A model generated the notes under the pieces. That model was given only the letters and a program-made list of their open reading frames with translations, was not told the DNA's origin and did not search any database. Of a DNA stretch of 64,000 nt, positions 45,958-54,212 are shown piece by piece. A program made the translations under genes and the position numbers. Within the stretch, counting starts at the first letter, position 1; each line of letters begins with the position of its first letter. Source of the DNA: Pseudonocardia ammonioxydans (lineage in GTDB: Bacteria; Actinomycetota; Actinomycetes; Mycobacteriales; Pseudonocardiaceae); the NCBI RefSeq assembly GCF_900115005.1, contig NZ_FOUY01000002.1, positions 186,001 through 250,000 on the forward strand, given 5' to 3'.

Positions 45958-47790
45958 GTGCTGCGCTCCCTGCGGAACCGTCCACTCGTGCTCGTCGCCG
46001 TGATCGTCGTGCTGCTCGTGACCGGTGTCGTCGTGGCGCTGCTGCGTCCCTGGGGCGGCGCGGGCACCACGGCCGACCGGTACGCCGAGGCCTGGGAGAC
46101 CGGGGACGCGGCGGGTGCGGCCGCGCTCACCACGGACCCGTCGGGTGCGGCCGCATACCTGGAGCGGGCCCGGACCGACCTGTCGGCGACGGCGCTGACC
46201 GCACGCGTCGCCGACACCCGGACCGAGGGGGAGCGGGCGACCGCGACGGTCGAGGTGCACTGGGAGCTCGACCAGGGCCGGGTCTGGGACTACACGCTGG
46301 AGCTGCCGCTGGTGCCGGCCGCGGAGACCGACACGAACGACACGGGCTGGGCGGTCGACTGGTCGCCGTCGGCGTTCGCCCCGGGCCTCGACGACGGGCA
46401 GCGGCCGGTGAACCGGACGGTGACGGCCGACCCCGCCCCCGTCCTCGACTCCACCGGCGCCACGCTGCTCGCGCCGACCCCGGTCATGACGGTCACCCTC
46501 GACCGGCGCAGCGTCGCTGAGGCGGCGGGGCCGCTCGCCTCCGCGCTCGGCTCGGTCGACCCGGCGATCACCCAGCAGTCGATCACCAACGGCGCGAACG
46601 CGACGCCGGAGGGCCAGGCCTACACCGTGGCCGTTCTGCGCGATCCGGACTTCCAGCAGGTCCGGGACCGGATCCAGGACCTGCCCGGGGTGCGGTCGGT
46701 GCCCTCGACCCGGCTGCTGCCGCCGGACTCCGGCTTCGCGAGCCAGGTGATCCAGGGCGCCCGCGCCGAGATCGACAAGGCGGCCGGGGGAACGCCGGGC
46801 TGGTCGGTGGACGCCGTCGGACGGGACGGGGCGACCGTCACCTCACTCGCCGGTGTCCCGCCCGGGCCGGCCCAGCCGGTCACCCTGGAGCTGGACCGCG
46901 GTGTCCAGGAGGCCGCGCAGAGCGCCGTCGACGGTGAGTCCCGCCAGGCCATGATCGTGGCGGTCCGGCCGTCGACGGGGGCGGTGCTGGGCGTCGCGCA
47001 GAACGCGGCCGCCGACCAGGACGGCGCCGTGGCACTGACCGGGCGCTACCCGCCCGGCTCCACCTTCAAGATCATCACCGCGTACGGGGCGATGCCGGTG
47101 GAGAACCTGACGCCGCAGTCGCCGGTGCAGTGCCCGGGCACGACCGTCATCGACGGGCGCACGATCCCCAACGAGGACTCGTTCGCCCTCGGGACCGTCC
47201 CGCTGCAGCAGGCGTTCGCGAAGTCCTGCAACACCACCTTCACCCGGCTCGCGCTCGGCCTGCCGCCGGACGCGCTGCCCACCGCGGCGAAGGAGCTCGG
47301 CTTCGGCGCGGACTGGAACATCCCGGGCATGACCTCGATCACCGGGACGGTCGACGCGGCCACCGACGACCTGCAGCGCGCCTCCGACGGCATGGGGCAG
47401 GGCGACGTGCTGGCCTCGCCGTTCGGCATGGCGATGGTCTCGGCGACCGTCGCGCACGGCGCACCCGTCACGCCGTCGCTGATCCGCGGCACGACCACCG
47501 AGGCCACCGTCGCGCCGGGCACCCCGGACCCGGCCGTGCTGGACCAGCTGCGGCCGATGATGCGGGAGGTCGTCACCTCCGGGACCGCGACCGCGGTGAG
47601 CGGCCAGGGCGAGGTGTTCGGCAAGACCGGCACCGCCGAGTACGCGGGGCCGGACGGCAGCAACCGCGCGCACGGCTGGTTCACCGGCTACCGCGGTGAC
47701 CTCGCGTTCGCGACCCTGATCGTCGACGGCGGCTCGTCCGGCCCGGCGGTGCAGCTGTCGTCGCGGTTCCTGGGCAACCTCCCGGACTGA
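45958..47790 (+). CDS. Class B penicillin-binding protein (MecA-N domain)
   Basis: 610 residues from GTG 45958; an upstream GTG at 45928 would add 10. One N-terminal membrane anchor (LVLVAVIVVLLVTGVVVALL), an NTF2-like MecA N-domain (TADRYAEAWETGDAAGAAAL), dimerisation domain, then transpeptidase motifs SxxK (PPGSTFKI), SxN (KSCNTT) and KTG (GKTGTAEY). Resembles mycobacterial Rv2864c, in the same place between ispG/GNAT and mapB. Cross-links peptidoglycan; MecA-type N-domains occur in low-affinity PBPs. Its TGA is the first base triplet of a tandem repeat array. Confidence 0.93.
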   Translation: MLRSLRNRPLVLVAVIVVLLVTGVVVALLRPWGGAGTTADRYAEAWETGDAAGAAALTTDPSGAAAYLERARTDLSATALTARVADTRTEGERATATVEVHWELDQGRVWDYTLELPLVPAAETDTNDTGWAVDWSPSAFAPGLDDGQRPVNRTVTADPAPVLDSTGATLLAPTPVMTVTLDRRSVAEAAGPLASALGSVDPAITQQSITNGANATPEGQAYTVAVLRDPDFQQVRDRIQDLPGVRSVPSTRLLPPDSGFASQVIQGARAEIDKAAGGTPGWSVDAVGRDGATVTSLAGVPPGPAQPVTLELDRGVQEAAQSAVDGESRQAMIVAVRPSTGAVLGVAQNAAADQDGAVALTGRYPPGSTFKIITAYGAMPVENLTPQSPVQCPGTTVIDGRTIPNEDSFALGTVPLQQAFAKSCNTTFTRLALGLPPDALPTAAKELGFGADWNIPGMTSITGTVDAATDDLQRASDGMGQGDVLASPFGMAMVSATVAHGAPVTPSLIRGTTTEATVAPGTPDPAVLDQLRPMMREVVTSGTATAVSGQGEVFGKTGTAEYAGPDGSNRAHGWFTGYRGDLAFATLIVDGGSSGPAVQLSSRFLGNLPD

Positions 47791-47965
47791 GCGGAGCCTG
47801 CGGAGCGCACATCGGGCACTGAGCGGAGCTTGCGGAGCGAACATCGGGCACCGGCGGAGCGTGCGGAGCGATCGGGGACTGAGCGGAGCGAACATTACGC
47901 ACTGGCGGAGCCTGCGGAGCGAACATCCGGTGCCGGCGGAGTGCTTCGGAGCGCACACCGGAGCC
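47788..47965. repeat. GCGGAGC tandem array starting at the PBP stop codon
   Basis: Six degenerate units of 23-32 bp (47788, 47820, 47852, 47880, 47903, 47934). The first reads TGAGCGGAGCCTGCGGAGCG, its TGA being the gene's stop codon. Units share GCGGAGC-NT-GCGGAGCG and then (A/C)ACATCGGGCAC. Same family as 63515-63689 (opposite strand) and related to 1333-1433. Confidence 0.88.
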
Positions 47966-47988
47966 GACCGGGCCCTGGCCCGGAGGCC

Positions 47989-48001
47989 TATCCTGGGCGT
48001 C
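47989..48001 (+). promoter_or_regulatory. Putative leaderless -10 for the DUF3054 gene
   Basis: TATCCT (47989-47994), 7 nt, GTG 48002, right after the repeat array. Confidence 0.5.
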
Positions 48002-48388
48002 GTGCATCCCCGCCGGATCCCCGCCCTGGCGTTCGCCGCCGACCTCGTCGCGGTCGTGGTGTTCGCCGCCGTCGGCCGGGTCAGCCACGCCGAGGCCGAC
48101 AGCCTCACCGGGCTGCTCGGCACCGCGCTGCCGTTCCTCGTCGGCGCCCTGGCGGCGTGGGCGACGCCGTGGGTGCGGGCCGCGCCGGTGTCGCTCCGGG
48201 CGGGCGCGGTGGTGCTGACGGTGACCGCCGCGCTCGGGCTCCTGCTGCGCTGGGGTTTCCTCGGCCGGCTGCCGCTGGCGTTCGCGCTCGTCACGGTGAT
48301 CGCGCTGGCGGTGCTCCTGCTGGGATGGCGTGGGCTCTCCGCCGCGGTGTCGCGCGGCCGGTCGGCGCGGGCGACGTCACGCGGCTAG
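48002..48388 (+). CDS. DUF3054 membrane protein
   Basis: 128 residues, four hydrophobic helices, with a start (ALAFAADLVAVVVFAAVGRVSHAE) and internal loops typical of DUF3054. Function unknown. A longer frame would run into the repeat array and was rejected. 31 bp before mapB. Confidence 0.85.
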   Translation: MHPRRIPALAFAADLVAVVVFAAVGRVSHAEADSLTGLLGTALPFLVGALAAWATPWVRAAPVSLRAGAVVLTVTAALGLLLRWGFLGRLPLAFALVTVIALAVLLLGWRGLSAAVSRGRSARATSRG

Positions 48389-48405
48389 CACGGCCGGACG
48401 AGGCA

Positions 48406-48418
48406 TACCATGGGGTGC
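48406..48418 (+). promoter_or_regulatory. Putative leaderless -10 for mapB
   Basis: TACCAT (48406-48411), 7 nt, ATG 48419. This favours ATG 48419 over ATG 48410. Confidence 0.45.
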
Positions 48419-49276
48419 ATGGCCACCCGCACGTTGCTCGTCCCCGGCACGCCGACCCCGATCCGCGAGGTGCCCCAGCACATTCCGCGCCCGGAGTACG
48501 TCGGCAAGCCGGCCCCGGCGCGCAGCCGCAACGGTGATGTGCAGACCTCCGAGACCATCGAGCTCATGCGGCACGCCGGGAAGATCGCCGCGCAGGCGCT
48601 GCAGGTGGCCGGGGAGACGGTGCGGCCCGGGATCACCACCGACGAGGTCGACCGGGTCGTCCACGAGTTCCTGCTCGACCACGACGCCTACCCCTCGACG
48701 CTGGGCTACCGCGGCTTCCCGAAGTCCTGCTGCACCAGCCTCAACGAGGTCATCTGCCACGGGATCCCGGACACCACGGAGATCGGTGACGGCGACATCC
48801 TCAACGTCGACGTGACCGCGTTCGTCGGCGGCGTGCACGGCGACACCAACGCGACGTTCCTGGCCGGCGACGTCGCCGAGGAGCCGCGGCTGCTGGTCGA
48901 GCGCACCCGCGAGGCCACGATGCGCGCGATCAAGGCGGTCCGCCCGGGGCGTGAGCTGAACGTGGTCGGCCGGGTCATCGAGTCCTACGCCAAGCGGTTC
49001 GGCTACGGCGTCGTCCGCGACTTCACCGGCCACGGCATCGCCCACGAGTTCCACTCGGGCCTGGTCGTGCTGCACTACGACCAGCCCGACGTGCACATCA
49101 CCCTCGAGCCGGGGATGACGTTCACGATCGAGCCGATGATCACGCTCGGCGGGATCGACCACGACACCTGGGACGACGACTGGACCGTGGTCACCCGCGA
49201 CAAGTCCTGGGTGGCCCAGTTCGAGCACACCATCGTGGTGACCGACGAGGGCGCGGAGATCCTCACCCTGCCGTGA
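48419..49276 (+). CDS. mapB: Type I methionine aminopeptidase with N-terminal extension
   Basis: 285 residues, the length of mycobacterial MapB. Extension with [10 protein letters not shown] (SH3-binding-like segment), then the pita-bread fold: ligands in [35 protein letters not shown] and QFEHT. Removes the initiator methionine from new proteins. Confidence 0.96.
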   Translation: MATRTLLVPGTPTPIREVPQHIPRPEYVGKPAPARSRNGDVQTSETIELMRHAGKIAAQALQVAGETVRPGITTDEVDRVVHEFLLDHDAYPSTLGYRGFPKSCCTSLNEVICHGIPDTTEIGDGDILNVDVTAFVGGVHGDTNATFLAGDVAEEPRLLVERTREATMRAIKAVRPGRELNVVGRVIESYAKRFGYGVVRDFTGHGIAHEFHSGLVVLHYDQPDVHITLEPGMTFTIEPMITLGGIDHDTWDDDWTVVTRDKSWVAQFEHTIVVTDEGAEILTLP

Positions 49277-49289
49277 CGGTTCGGCGCGG

Positions 49290-49754
49290 TCAGGCGCTGC
49301 GGGGCTCCTGCAGGACGGCCAGCGCGTCGTCGGCGTGGCGGGTCATCGTGGTCTCGGAGCCGATCTCGGCGAGGATCCGCCGGTCGGTGCCGATGACGTA
49401 GGTCCGGCGCCGGGTGTGGAAGTTGCCCGGCAGCCAGGACCGCCACGCGCCGAACGACCGCGCGACCGTGTGGTCGGCGTCGGAGAGCAGCGGGAAGCCG
49501 AAGCCGTGGGCGGCGGCGAACGTGCCCTGCTTAGCGACCGGGTCGCTGGAGATGCCGACCGGCTGCGCCCCGAGCGCGGCGAACTCGGTGGCGAGGTCGC
49601 GGAAGTGGCAGGCCTCGGCCGTGCAGCCACCGGTCATCGCCGCCGGGTAGAAGAACAGGACGACGGGGCCGCGGGTGAGCAGGTCGGTGAGCCGGCGCGG
49701 GGTGCCGGTCTCGTCGGGCAGCTCGAAGTCGGTGGCGAGGTCGCCGACGGCCAT
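49290..49754 (-). CDS. bcp: Peroxiredoxin, BCP/PrxQ type
   Basis: 154 residues. Thioredoxin fold with peroxidatic cysteine in PAAMTGGCTAEAC and the resolving cysteine five residues later, the PrxQ arrangement. Reduces peroxides using a thiol donor. AGGAG precedes its ATG. Tail-to-tail with mapB. Confidence 0.93.
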   Translation of the reverse strand: MAVGDLATDFELPDETGTPRRLTDLLTRGPVVLFFYPAAMTGGCTAEACHFRDLATEFAALGAQPVGISSDPVAKQGTFAAAHGFGFPLLSDADHTVARSFGAWRSWLPGNFHTRRRTYVIGTDRRILAEIGSETTMTRHADDALAVLQEPRSA

Positions 49755-49863
49755 GGTGTCTCCTGGGGAAGGGGCGGGCGGGGAACGGGCACGGTCTCGC
49801 CCGGGTGTTCGGTCCGCGCGCGGTGCCCGGTTCGATGATCGCGCAGCGAGGCGGTGCGGGCGG

Positions 49864-50676
49864 TCACGGGTGCGGTGAGCGGGGCGGCCACGGCAGGAAC
49901 CCGCTGGTGCGGCGCACGTAGTCGGCGTAGCCCGGGCGACGCTCGGCGATGTCGCGTTCGAGCAGGGCCGCGCCGGTGCCCTTCACCAGGTTCACGGTGA
50001 TCACGACGACGCCGACGAGCCCGATCAGGCCGGCCGGGTGGGCCAGGGCGAGTAGCCCCAGCCCCCACCAGACGCAGGCGTCGCCGAAGTAGTTGGGGTG
50101 CCGTGTGTAGCGCCACAGCCCGGAGTCGAGCACCTGGCCGCGGTGCGCGGGATCGGCGGTGAACCGGGCCAGCTGGGCGTCGCCGACGGCCTCGAAGCCG
50201 AACCCGACCGCCCAGACCAGCACGCCGAGCACGGTGACGAGGACGCCCCAGGTGCCGACCGTGCCGTACGGCACGCTCTGCACCGGCAGCGACACGACCC
50301 ACATCACCGCGCCCTGCACCGGGTAGACCTTGAGCAGGAACCGGCCGGGTGCGCGGGCACGCATCTCGGCGTAGCGCCGGTCCTCGGGCCTGCCGTGGTT
50401 GCGCCGGGCGACGTGGCGGGCCAGGCGCCCGCCCCAGACCGCGACGAGCACGACCACCAGCCAGCGCCGCCAGACGTCACCCGCCGGGTCGAGCACCATC
50501 GCCGTCACCGCGCTGACCAGCGCGATCAGGACGAACCCGAGCCCCCAGACGACGTCGACGCCGTCGTGCCGGCCGCGGCGCACCCCGACGGCGAGGGCGA
50601 GGGCCATCAGCACGGCGACGGCGAGCAGTGTGACGCCGAGGTTCGCCGCCCAGGCGGCCCAGGGGAAGGTGCTCAC
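49864..50676 (-). CDS. DUF1295/steroid 5-alpha-reductase-like membrane protein
   Basis: 270 residues from GTG 50676, about seven helices. Carries the C-terminal motif of this family (LDSGLWRYTRHPNYFGDACVWWGLGLLAL ... RPGYADYVRRTSGFLPWPP), shared with isoprenylcysteine methyltransferases and some lipid reductases. Four bases follow the stop of cfa-1. As the last gene of the lipid operon it may reduce or methylate a lipid; this is inference. Confidence 0.88.
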   Translation of the reverse strand: MSTFPWAAWAANLGVTLLAVAVLMALALAVGVRRGRHDGVDVVWGLGFVLIALVSAVTAMVLDPAGDVWRRWLVVVLVAVWGGRLARHVARRNHGRPEDRRYAEMRARAPGRFLLKVYPVQGAVMWVVSLPVQSVPYGTVGTWGVLVTVLGVLVWAVGFGFEAVGDAQLARFTADPAHRGQVLDSGLWRYTRHPNYFGDACVWWGLGLLALAHPAGLIGLVGVVVITVNLVKGTGAALLERDIAERRPGYADYVRRTSGFLPWPPRSPHP

Positions 50677-50680
50677 GCGG

Positions 50681-52087
50681 TCATCCTGCGGCGATCGGGT
50701 CGTGCTCGCGCACCGGGGCGTCCGTCGCTCGGACGGCCGGGGCCGGAGCGGGGTCCAGGGCGGGGTCGCGGCCCAGGATCGCGGCGCGGCTGTGCGGCAG
50801 CCCGGAGGTGCCGTCGGGGCCGGGGCGCACGGCCAGGATCTGGTGCACGCCCATCCGGTTCTCCTCGAACGCCAGCGCGGCGCCCGCGAGGTAGAGCAGC
50901 CAGATCCGCCACTGCTCCGCACCGATCATGCCGACGGCGATCTCGCGGTGCTGCTGCAGGGTATCCAGCCAGGGCCGGACCGTCCGGACGTAGTGCTCCC
51001 GCAGTGAGTGCACGTCGACGATCTCGTGGCCGGCCCACTCGAGGAACCCCAGCGTCTCGCCGAGCGGGCGCATGTACATGTCGGGGGCGACGTAGGACTC
51101 CATGAACGCGCCGCCGCCGGGCGCGGTGTTCGCCCCGGACGCCCCGCGCGACATCTGCTGCAGCAGCAGCCGCCCGTGCGGGCGCAGCAGCCGGTGCAGC
51201 TGCGCGGCGTAGACGGGATAGTTGTCCTGGCCGACGTGCTCGCCCATCTCGATCGAGGCCACCGCGTCGAACGCCCCGGCCGCACCCTCGACGGCGATCT
51301 CCCGGTAGTCCTGCAGCCGGATCTCGACCCGGCCGGACAGCCCGGCCCGGCGGACCCGTTCGACGCCGTAGTCGCGCTGCTGCGCCGACAGCGTGACCCC
51401 GGTGGCGTGCACGCCGTAGTGCTCGGCGGCGTGCACCAGCAGCGACGCCCAGCCGCAGCCGACGTCGAGCAACCGCATCCCGGGCTCCAGGCCGAGCTTG
51501 CGGCAGATCAGGTCCAGCTTGTCGCGCTGGGCGTCGGCCAGGCCGTAGTCCGGGTCCTCGGCGCGGGTCCAGTAACCGCACGAGTACGCCATCCGCGGGT
51601 CGAGCAGGAACGCGTAGAACTCGTTGGACAGGTCGTAGTGGTGGCCGATCGCGTCGGAGTCCCGGCGACGGCTGTGCAGCCGACCACCGAGCCGGGCCTC
51701 CGAGGTGGGGGCCTTCGGCGGTGGGCCGATCGCCCCGAGCCGGGCCGCGGTCCGCAGGGCGCGCACCGCCTGCCGCAGGTCCGGGCGCACCGCCCCGGCG
51801 CCGGGGCGGGCGAGCGTCCAGAACCGGGACAGCCCGTCGGCGACGTCGCCGTCGACCGACAGGTCACCGGAGACGAAGGCGCGGGCCAGCCCCAGCTCGC
51901 CCGGCGACCACAGCAGGCGACGCAGCGCGCGCCGGCGCTCGACGATCACCGTCGGCGGGTTCGGGTCGTCGGGGGAGCCGGGGTGGCCGGCCTCGCTGCC
52001 GTCCCAGGCGCGCAGCCGGACCGGCAGCGGGGCGCCCAGGACGTCCTCCAGCAGGGTCGCGAGCCGTTGGGCGGGGGTGGTGGACAT
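50681..52087 (-). CDS. Cyclopropane-fatty-acyl-phospholipid synthase family methyltransferase (copy 1)
   Basis: 468 residues from ATG 52087, SD AGGAGG. Unusual N-terminal 130 residues (lipid-binding-like domain seen in Cfa), then the SAM domain: DVGCGWASLLVHAAEHYGV, HYDLSNEFYAFLLDPRMAYSCGYW, VASIEMGEHVGQDNYP. The conserved glutamate/histidine pattern of Cfa enzymes (EMGEHVG) is kept. Adds a carbon from SAM to unsaturated acyl chains of phospholipids. Confidence 0.92.
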   Translation of the reverse strand: MSTTPAQRLATLLEDVLGAPLPVRLRAWDGSEAGHPGSPDDPNPPTVIVERRRALRRLLWSPGELGLARAFVSGDLSVDGDVADGLSRFWTLARPGAGAVRPDLRQAVRALRTAARLGAIGPPPKAPTSEARLGGRLHSRRRDSDAIGHHYDLSNEFYAFLLDPRMAYSCGYWTRAEDPDYGLADAQRDKLDLICRKLGLEPGMRLLDVGCGWASLLVHAAEHYGVHATGVTLSAQQRDYGVERVRRAGLSGRVEIRLQDYREIAVEGAAGAFDAVASIEMGEHVGQDNYPVYAAQLHRLLRPHGRLLLQQMSRGASGANTAPGGGAFMESYVAPDMYMRPLGETLGFLEWAGHEIVDVHSLREHYVRTVRPWLDTLQQHREIAVGMIGAEQWRIWLLYLAGAALAFEENRMGVHQILAVRPGPDGTSGLPHSRAAILGRDPALDPAPAPAVRATDAPVREHDPIAAG

Positions 52088-52102
52088 GGTCGTCTCCTCC
52101 TG

Positions 52103-52146
52103 CCGTGAGTGGTTTCCGTGGCTCTGACCGCGAAAACCACTCACGG
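52103..52146. repeat. Stop-codon palindrome, copy 1
   Basis: Imperfect inverted repeat, arms beginning CCGTGAGTGGTTT, between the two cfa genes. On the minus strand its outer arm supplies the TGA of cfa-2 (protein end L-T-R-P). The SD of cfa-1 starts right beyond the other arm, so the 54-bp gap is nothing but palindrome and ribosome-binding site. Confidence 0.9.
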
Positions 52147-53433
52147 GCGCGTCAGCGCGAACTGGTAGACGTCGAGGTAGCCGACCCGGAAGCCGGCCTC
52201 GCAGTAGCCGAGGTAGAACTCCCACATCCGGCGGAAGGTCTCGTCGAACCCGAGTGCGGCGACGTCGTCCCACCGGTCCAGGAACCGCTCGCGCCAGTGG
52301 CCGAGGGTCCGCGCGTAGTCGAGGCCCAGGCTGCGGCGCCCGGTCACCTGCAGCGTGGTGTCGGCGGCGAGGTTCTGCTCGATCGAGGTGACCGACGGGA
52401 TGAGGCCGCCGGGGAAGACGTACTTGTGGATCCAGGTGTGGTCGTCCTTGGCGACGACCATCCGGTCGTGCGGCATCGTGATGGACTGCAGGCCGACGCG
52501 GCCACCCGGGGCGAGCAGCCGGTCCAGCGCGGCGAAGTAGGTGCTCCAGTACGCCTCGCCGACCGCCTCGACCATCTCCACCGAGACGACGGCGTCGTAG
52601 CTGCCGCGGGCCTCGCGGTAGTCGCGCAGCAGCACCTGTACCCGGTCGGCGACGCCCGCCTCGGCGAGCCGCTGCTCGGCCAGGGCCCGCTGCTCCTGGG
52701 AGATCGTCAGTGTGGTGACCCGGGCGCCGCGCTGTGCGGCCCGCGTGGCGAGCCCGCCCCAGCCGGTGCCGATCTCCAGCACGTGCATCCCGTCCCGCAC
52801 GCCCGCCATGTCCAGGATCCCGTCGATCTTGCGCTCCTGGGCGAGCCCCAGGTCGTCGGAACCGTCGGCGAACCAGCCCGCGGAGTAGGACATGGTCTCG
52901 TCGAGGAACAGCGCGAACAGGTCGTTGGACAGGTCGTAGTGTCGGTGGATGTTCTCCCGCGACCCCTCCAGCGAGTTGACCTCCTCGCGTGGCCGGCGGG
53001 CCTCCACCCGACGACGGGCCAGGCGCTGCAGCACCGGTGGCACCAGCGTCGACAGGGTCGCGGCGAACGGGGTGAGCAGGCCGGGCAGGTCGGTCGTCGT
53101 CCAGTCGCCCGCCATGTAGGACTCCCCGAACCCGATCTTCGAGCCGGCGCCGAGCCGGGCGAAGAACGCGGCCGGCCGCTCGATCCGCATCACCGGCGAG
53201 CCGGCCCCGCCGGCGCCGATCCGCTCGCCACCGGCGAACACGACGCGCACCGGCAGCCGCCGGACGGCGTTGCGGAACAGCGACTCCGCGATCCGGGCCC
53301 GCACCGGGGCCGCGGGCGGGGTGGCCAGACCCGGCCAGATCCCCTCGTTCGGACGCGGGACGGCGCGGGCGCGCGGCCCGCGCGGCTCGGGGTGCGGTGT
53401 GGTGTCGCGGGGCAGGGCGTGCCGGATGGTCAT
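52141..53433 (-). CDS. Cyclopropane-fatty-acyl-phospholipid synthase family methyltransferase (copy 2)
   Basis: 430 residues from ATG 53433. Cfa fold: HRHYDLSNDLFALFLDETMSYSAGWF, EIGTGWGGLATRAAQRGARVTTLTIS, VSVEMVEAVGEAYW, FPGGLIPSV. Sequence differs widely from copy 1, so it is not a recent duplicate and probably has a distinct substrate. Starts inside the DUF1365 stop (ATGA); ends in the palindrome. Confidence 0.92.
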   Translation of the reverse strand: MTIRHALPRDTTPHPEPRGPRARAVPRPNEGIWPGLATPPAAPVRARIAESLFRNAVRRLPVRVVFAGGERIGAGGAGSPVMRIERPAAFFARLGAGSKIGFGESYMAGDWTTTDLPGLLTPFAATLSTLVPPVLQRLARRRVEARRPREEVNSLEGSRENIHRHYDLSNDLFALFLDETMSYSAGWFADGSDDLGLAQERKIDGILDMAGVRDGMHVLEIGTGWGGLATRAAQRGARVTTLTISQEQRALAEQRLAEAGVADRVQVLLRDYREARGSYDAVVSVEMVEAVGEAYWSTYFAALDRLLAPGGRVGLQSITMPHDRMVVAKDDHTWIHKYVFPGGLIPSVTSIEQNLAADTTLQVTGRRSLGLDYARTLGHWRERFLDRWDDVAALGFDETFRRMWEFYLGYCEAGFRVGYLDVYQFALTRP

Positions 53434-54212
53434 CGCGGGCCCCCTTCCTCTGAGAAAGCTGCGGTACGGGTCTGCGTCGTCCGGTGCTGTGGGGGCCGGG
53501 TGGGTCGGGCCACGATCGGCAACCGGCGCAGCCACAGCGCGATGCCGTGCCTGCGGATGAGCGCCGAGGTCCGCTGCGGCATCAGCGGCCTGCGCAGCAC
53601 GGTGCGCGCAACCGTGCGCACCGTGGCGGGGCGGTGCCGCCCGGTCAGGGTCGCGACGAACGCGGGTGCGCCGTCCTGGTGCAGGGTGACCGCGATGGCC
53701 AGCCGCTCGCCGGGCTCCGGGAGCCGCATCGCGTAGTACCCCTCGACGGTCAGGAACGGGGAGACGTAGAACTCCTTGGTGATCTCCGCCCACTGCGGGC
53801 CCTGCGCGTCGTCGGCCCAGCCCACCAGGTAGCAGTGCCGCTCGCCGTAGGTGTTGTGCACCTCGGCGATCACGCAGGCCGGTGAGCCGTCGGCGTACCG
53901 GCACCAGAAGACCGAGATCGGGTTGAAGACGTGGCCGAGCACCCGGGCGTGCGCGAGCATCAGCACCCGCCCGCCGGTGAGGTCGATGCCGCGCGCGGCG
54001 AGGAAGGCATCGACGTTCTGCCGGATCGAGCGGTCCGGGTCGCCGAGATGGTCGGCGGCGCGGAACCCGGCGAACGGGCGCAGCCACCGGGGCAGCCGCG
54101 GCAGCTCGTCGAGATCGACCAGCCACAGGTACACCGGGTGCGCGAACGCCGTCTCGAGGTCCCGCCGGCGGGCGTGCCGGACGACGGCGTCGTAGAGCGC
54201 GGGTGCGGTCAC
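53430..54212 (-). CDS. DUF1365 family protein
   Basis: 260 residues from GTG 54212 (ATG 54224 possible). Family features HPVYLWLVDLDELPRLP, LGHVFNPISVFWCRYADG, AEVHNTYGERHCYLV and KEFYVSPFL. DUF1365 proteins are nearly always found beside a flavin amine-oxidase-like gene and Cfa genes, as here; no reaction is proven. GTGA overlap with the oxidoreductase. Confidence 0.9.
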   Translation of the reverse strand: MTAPALYDAVVRHARRRDLETAFAHPVYLWLVDLDELPRLPRWLRPFAGFRAADHLGDPDRSIRQNVDAFLAARGIDLTGGRVLMLAHARVLGHVFNPISVFWCRYADGSPACVIAEVHNTYGERHCYLVGWADDAQGPQWAEITKEFYVSPFLTVEGYYAMRLPEPGERLAIAVTLHQDGAPAFVATLTGRHRPATVRTVARTVLRRPLMPQRTSALIRRHGIALWLRRLPIVARPTRPPQHRTTQTRTAAFSEEGGPR

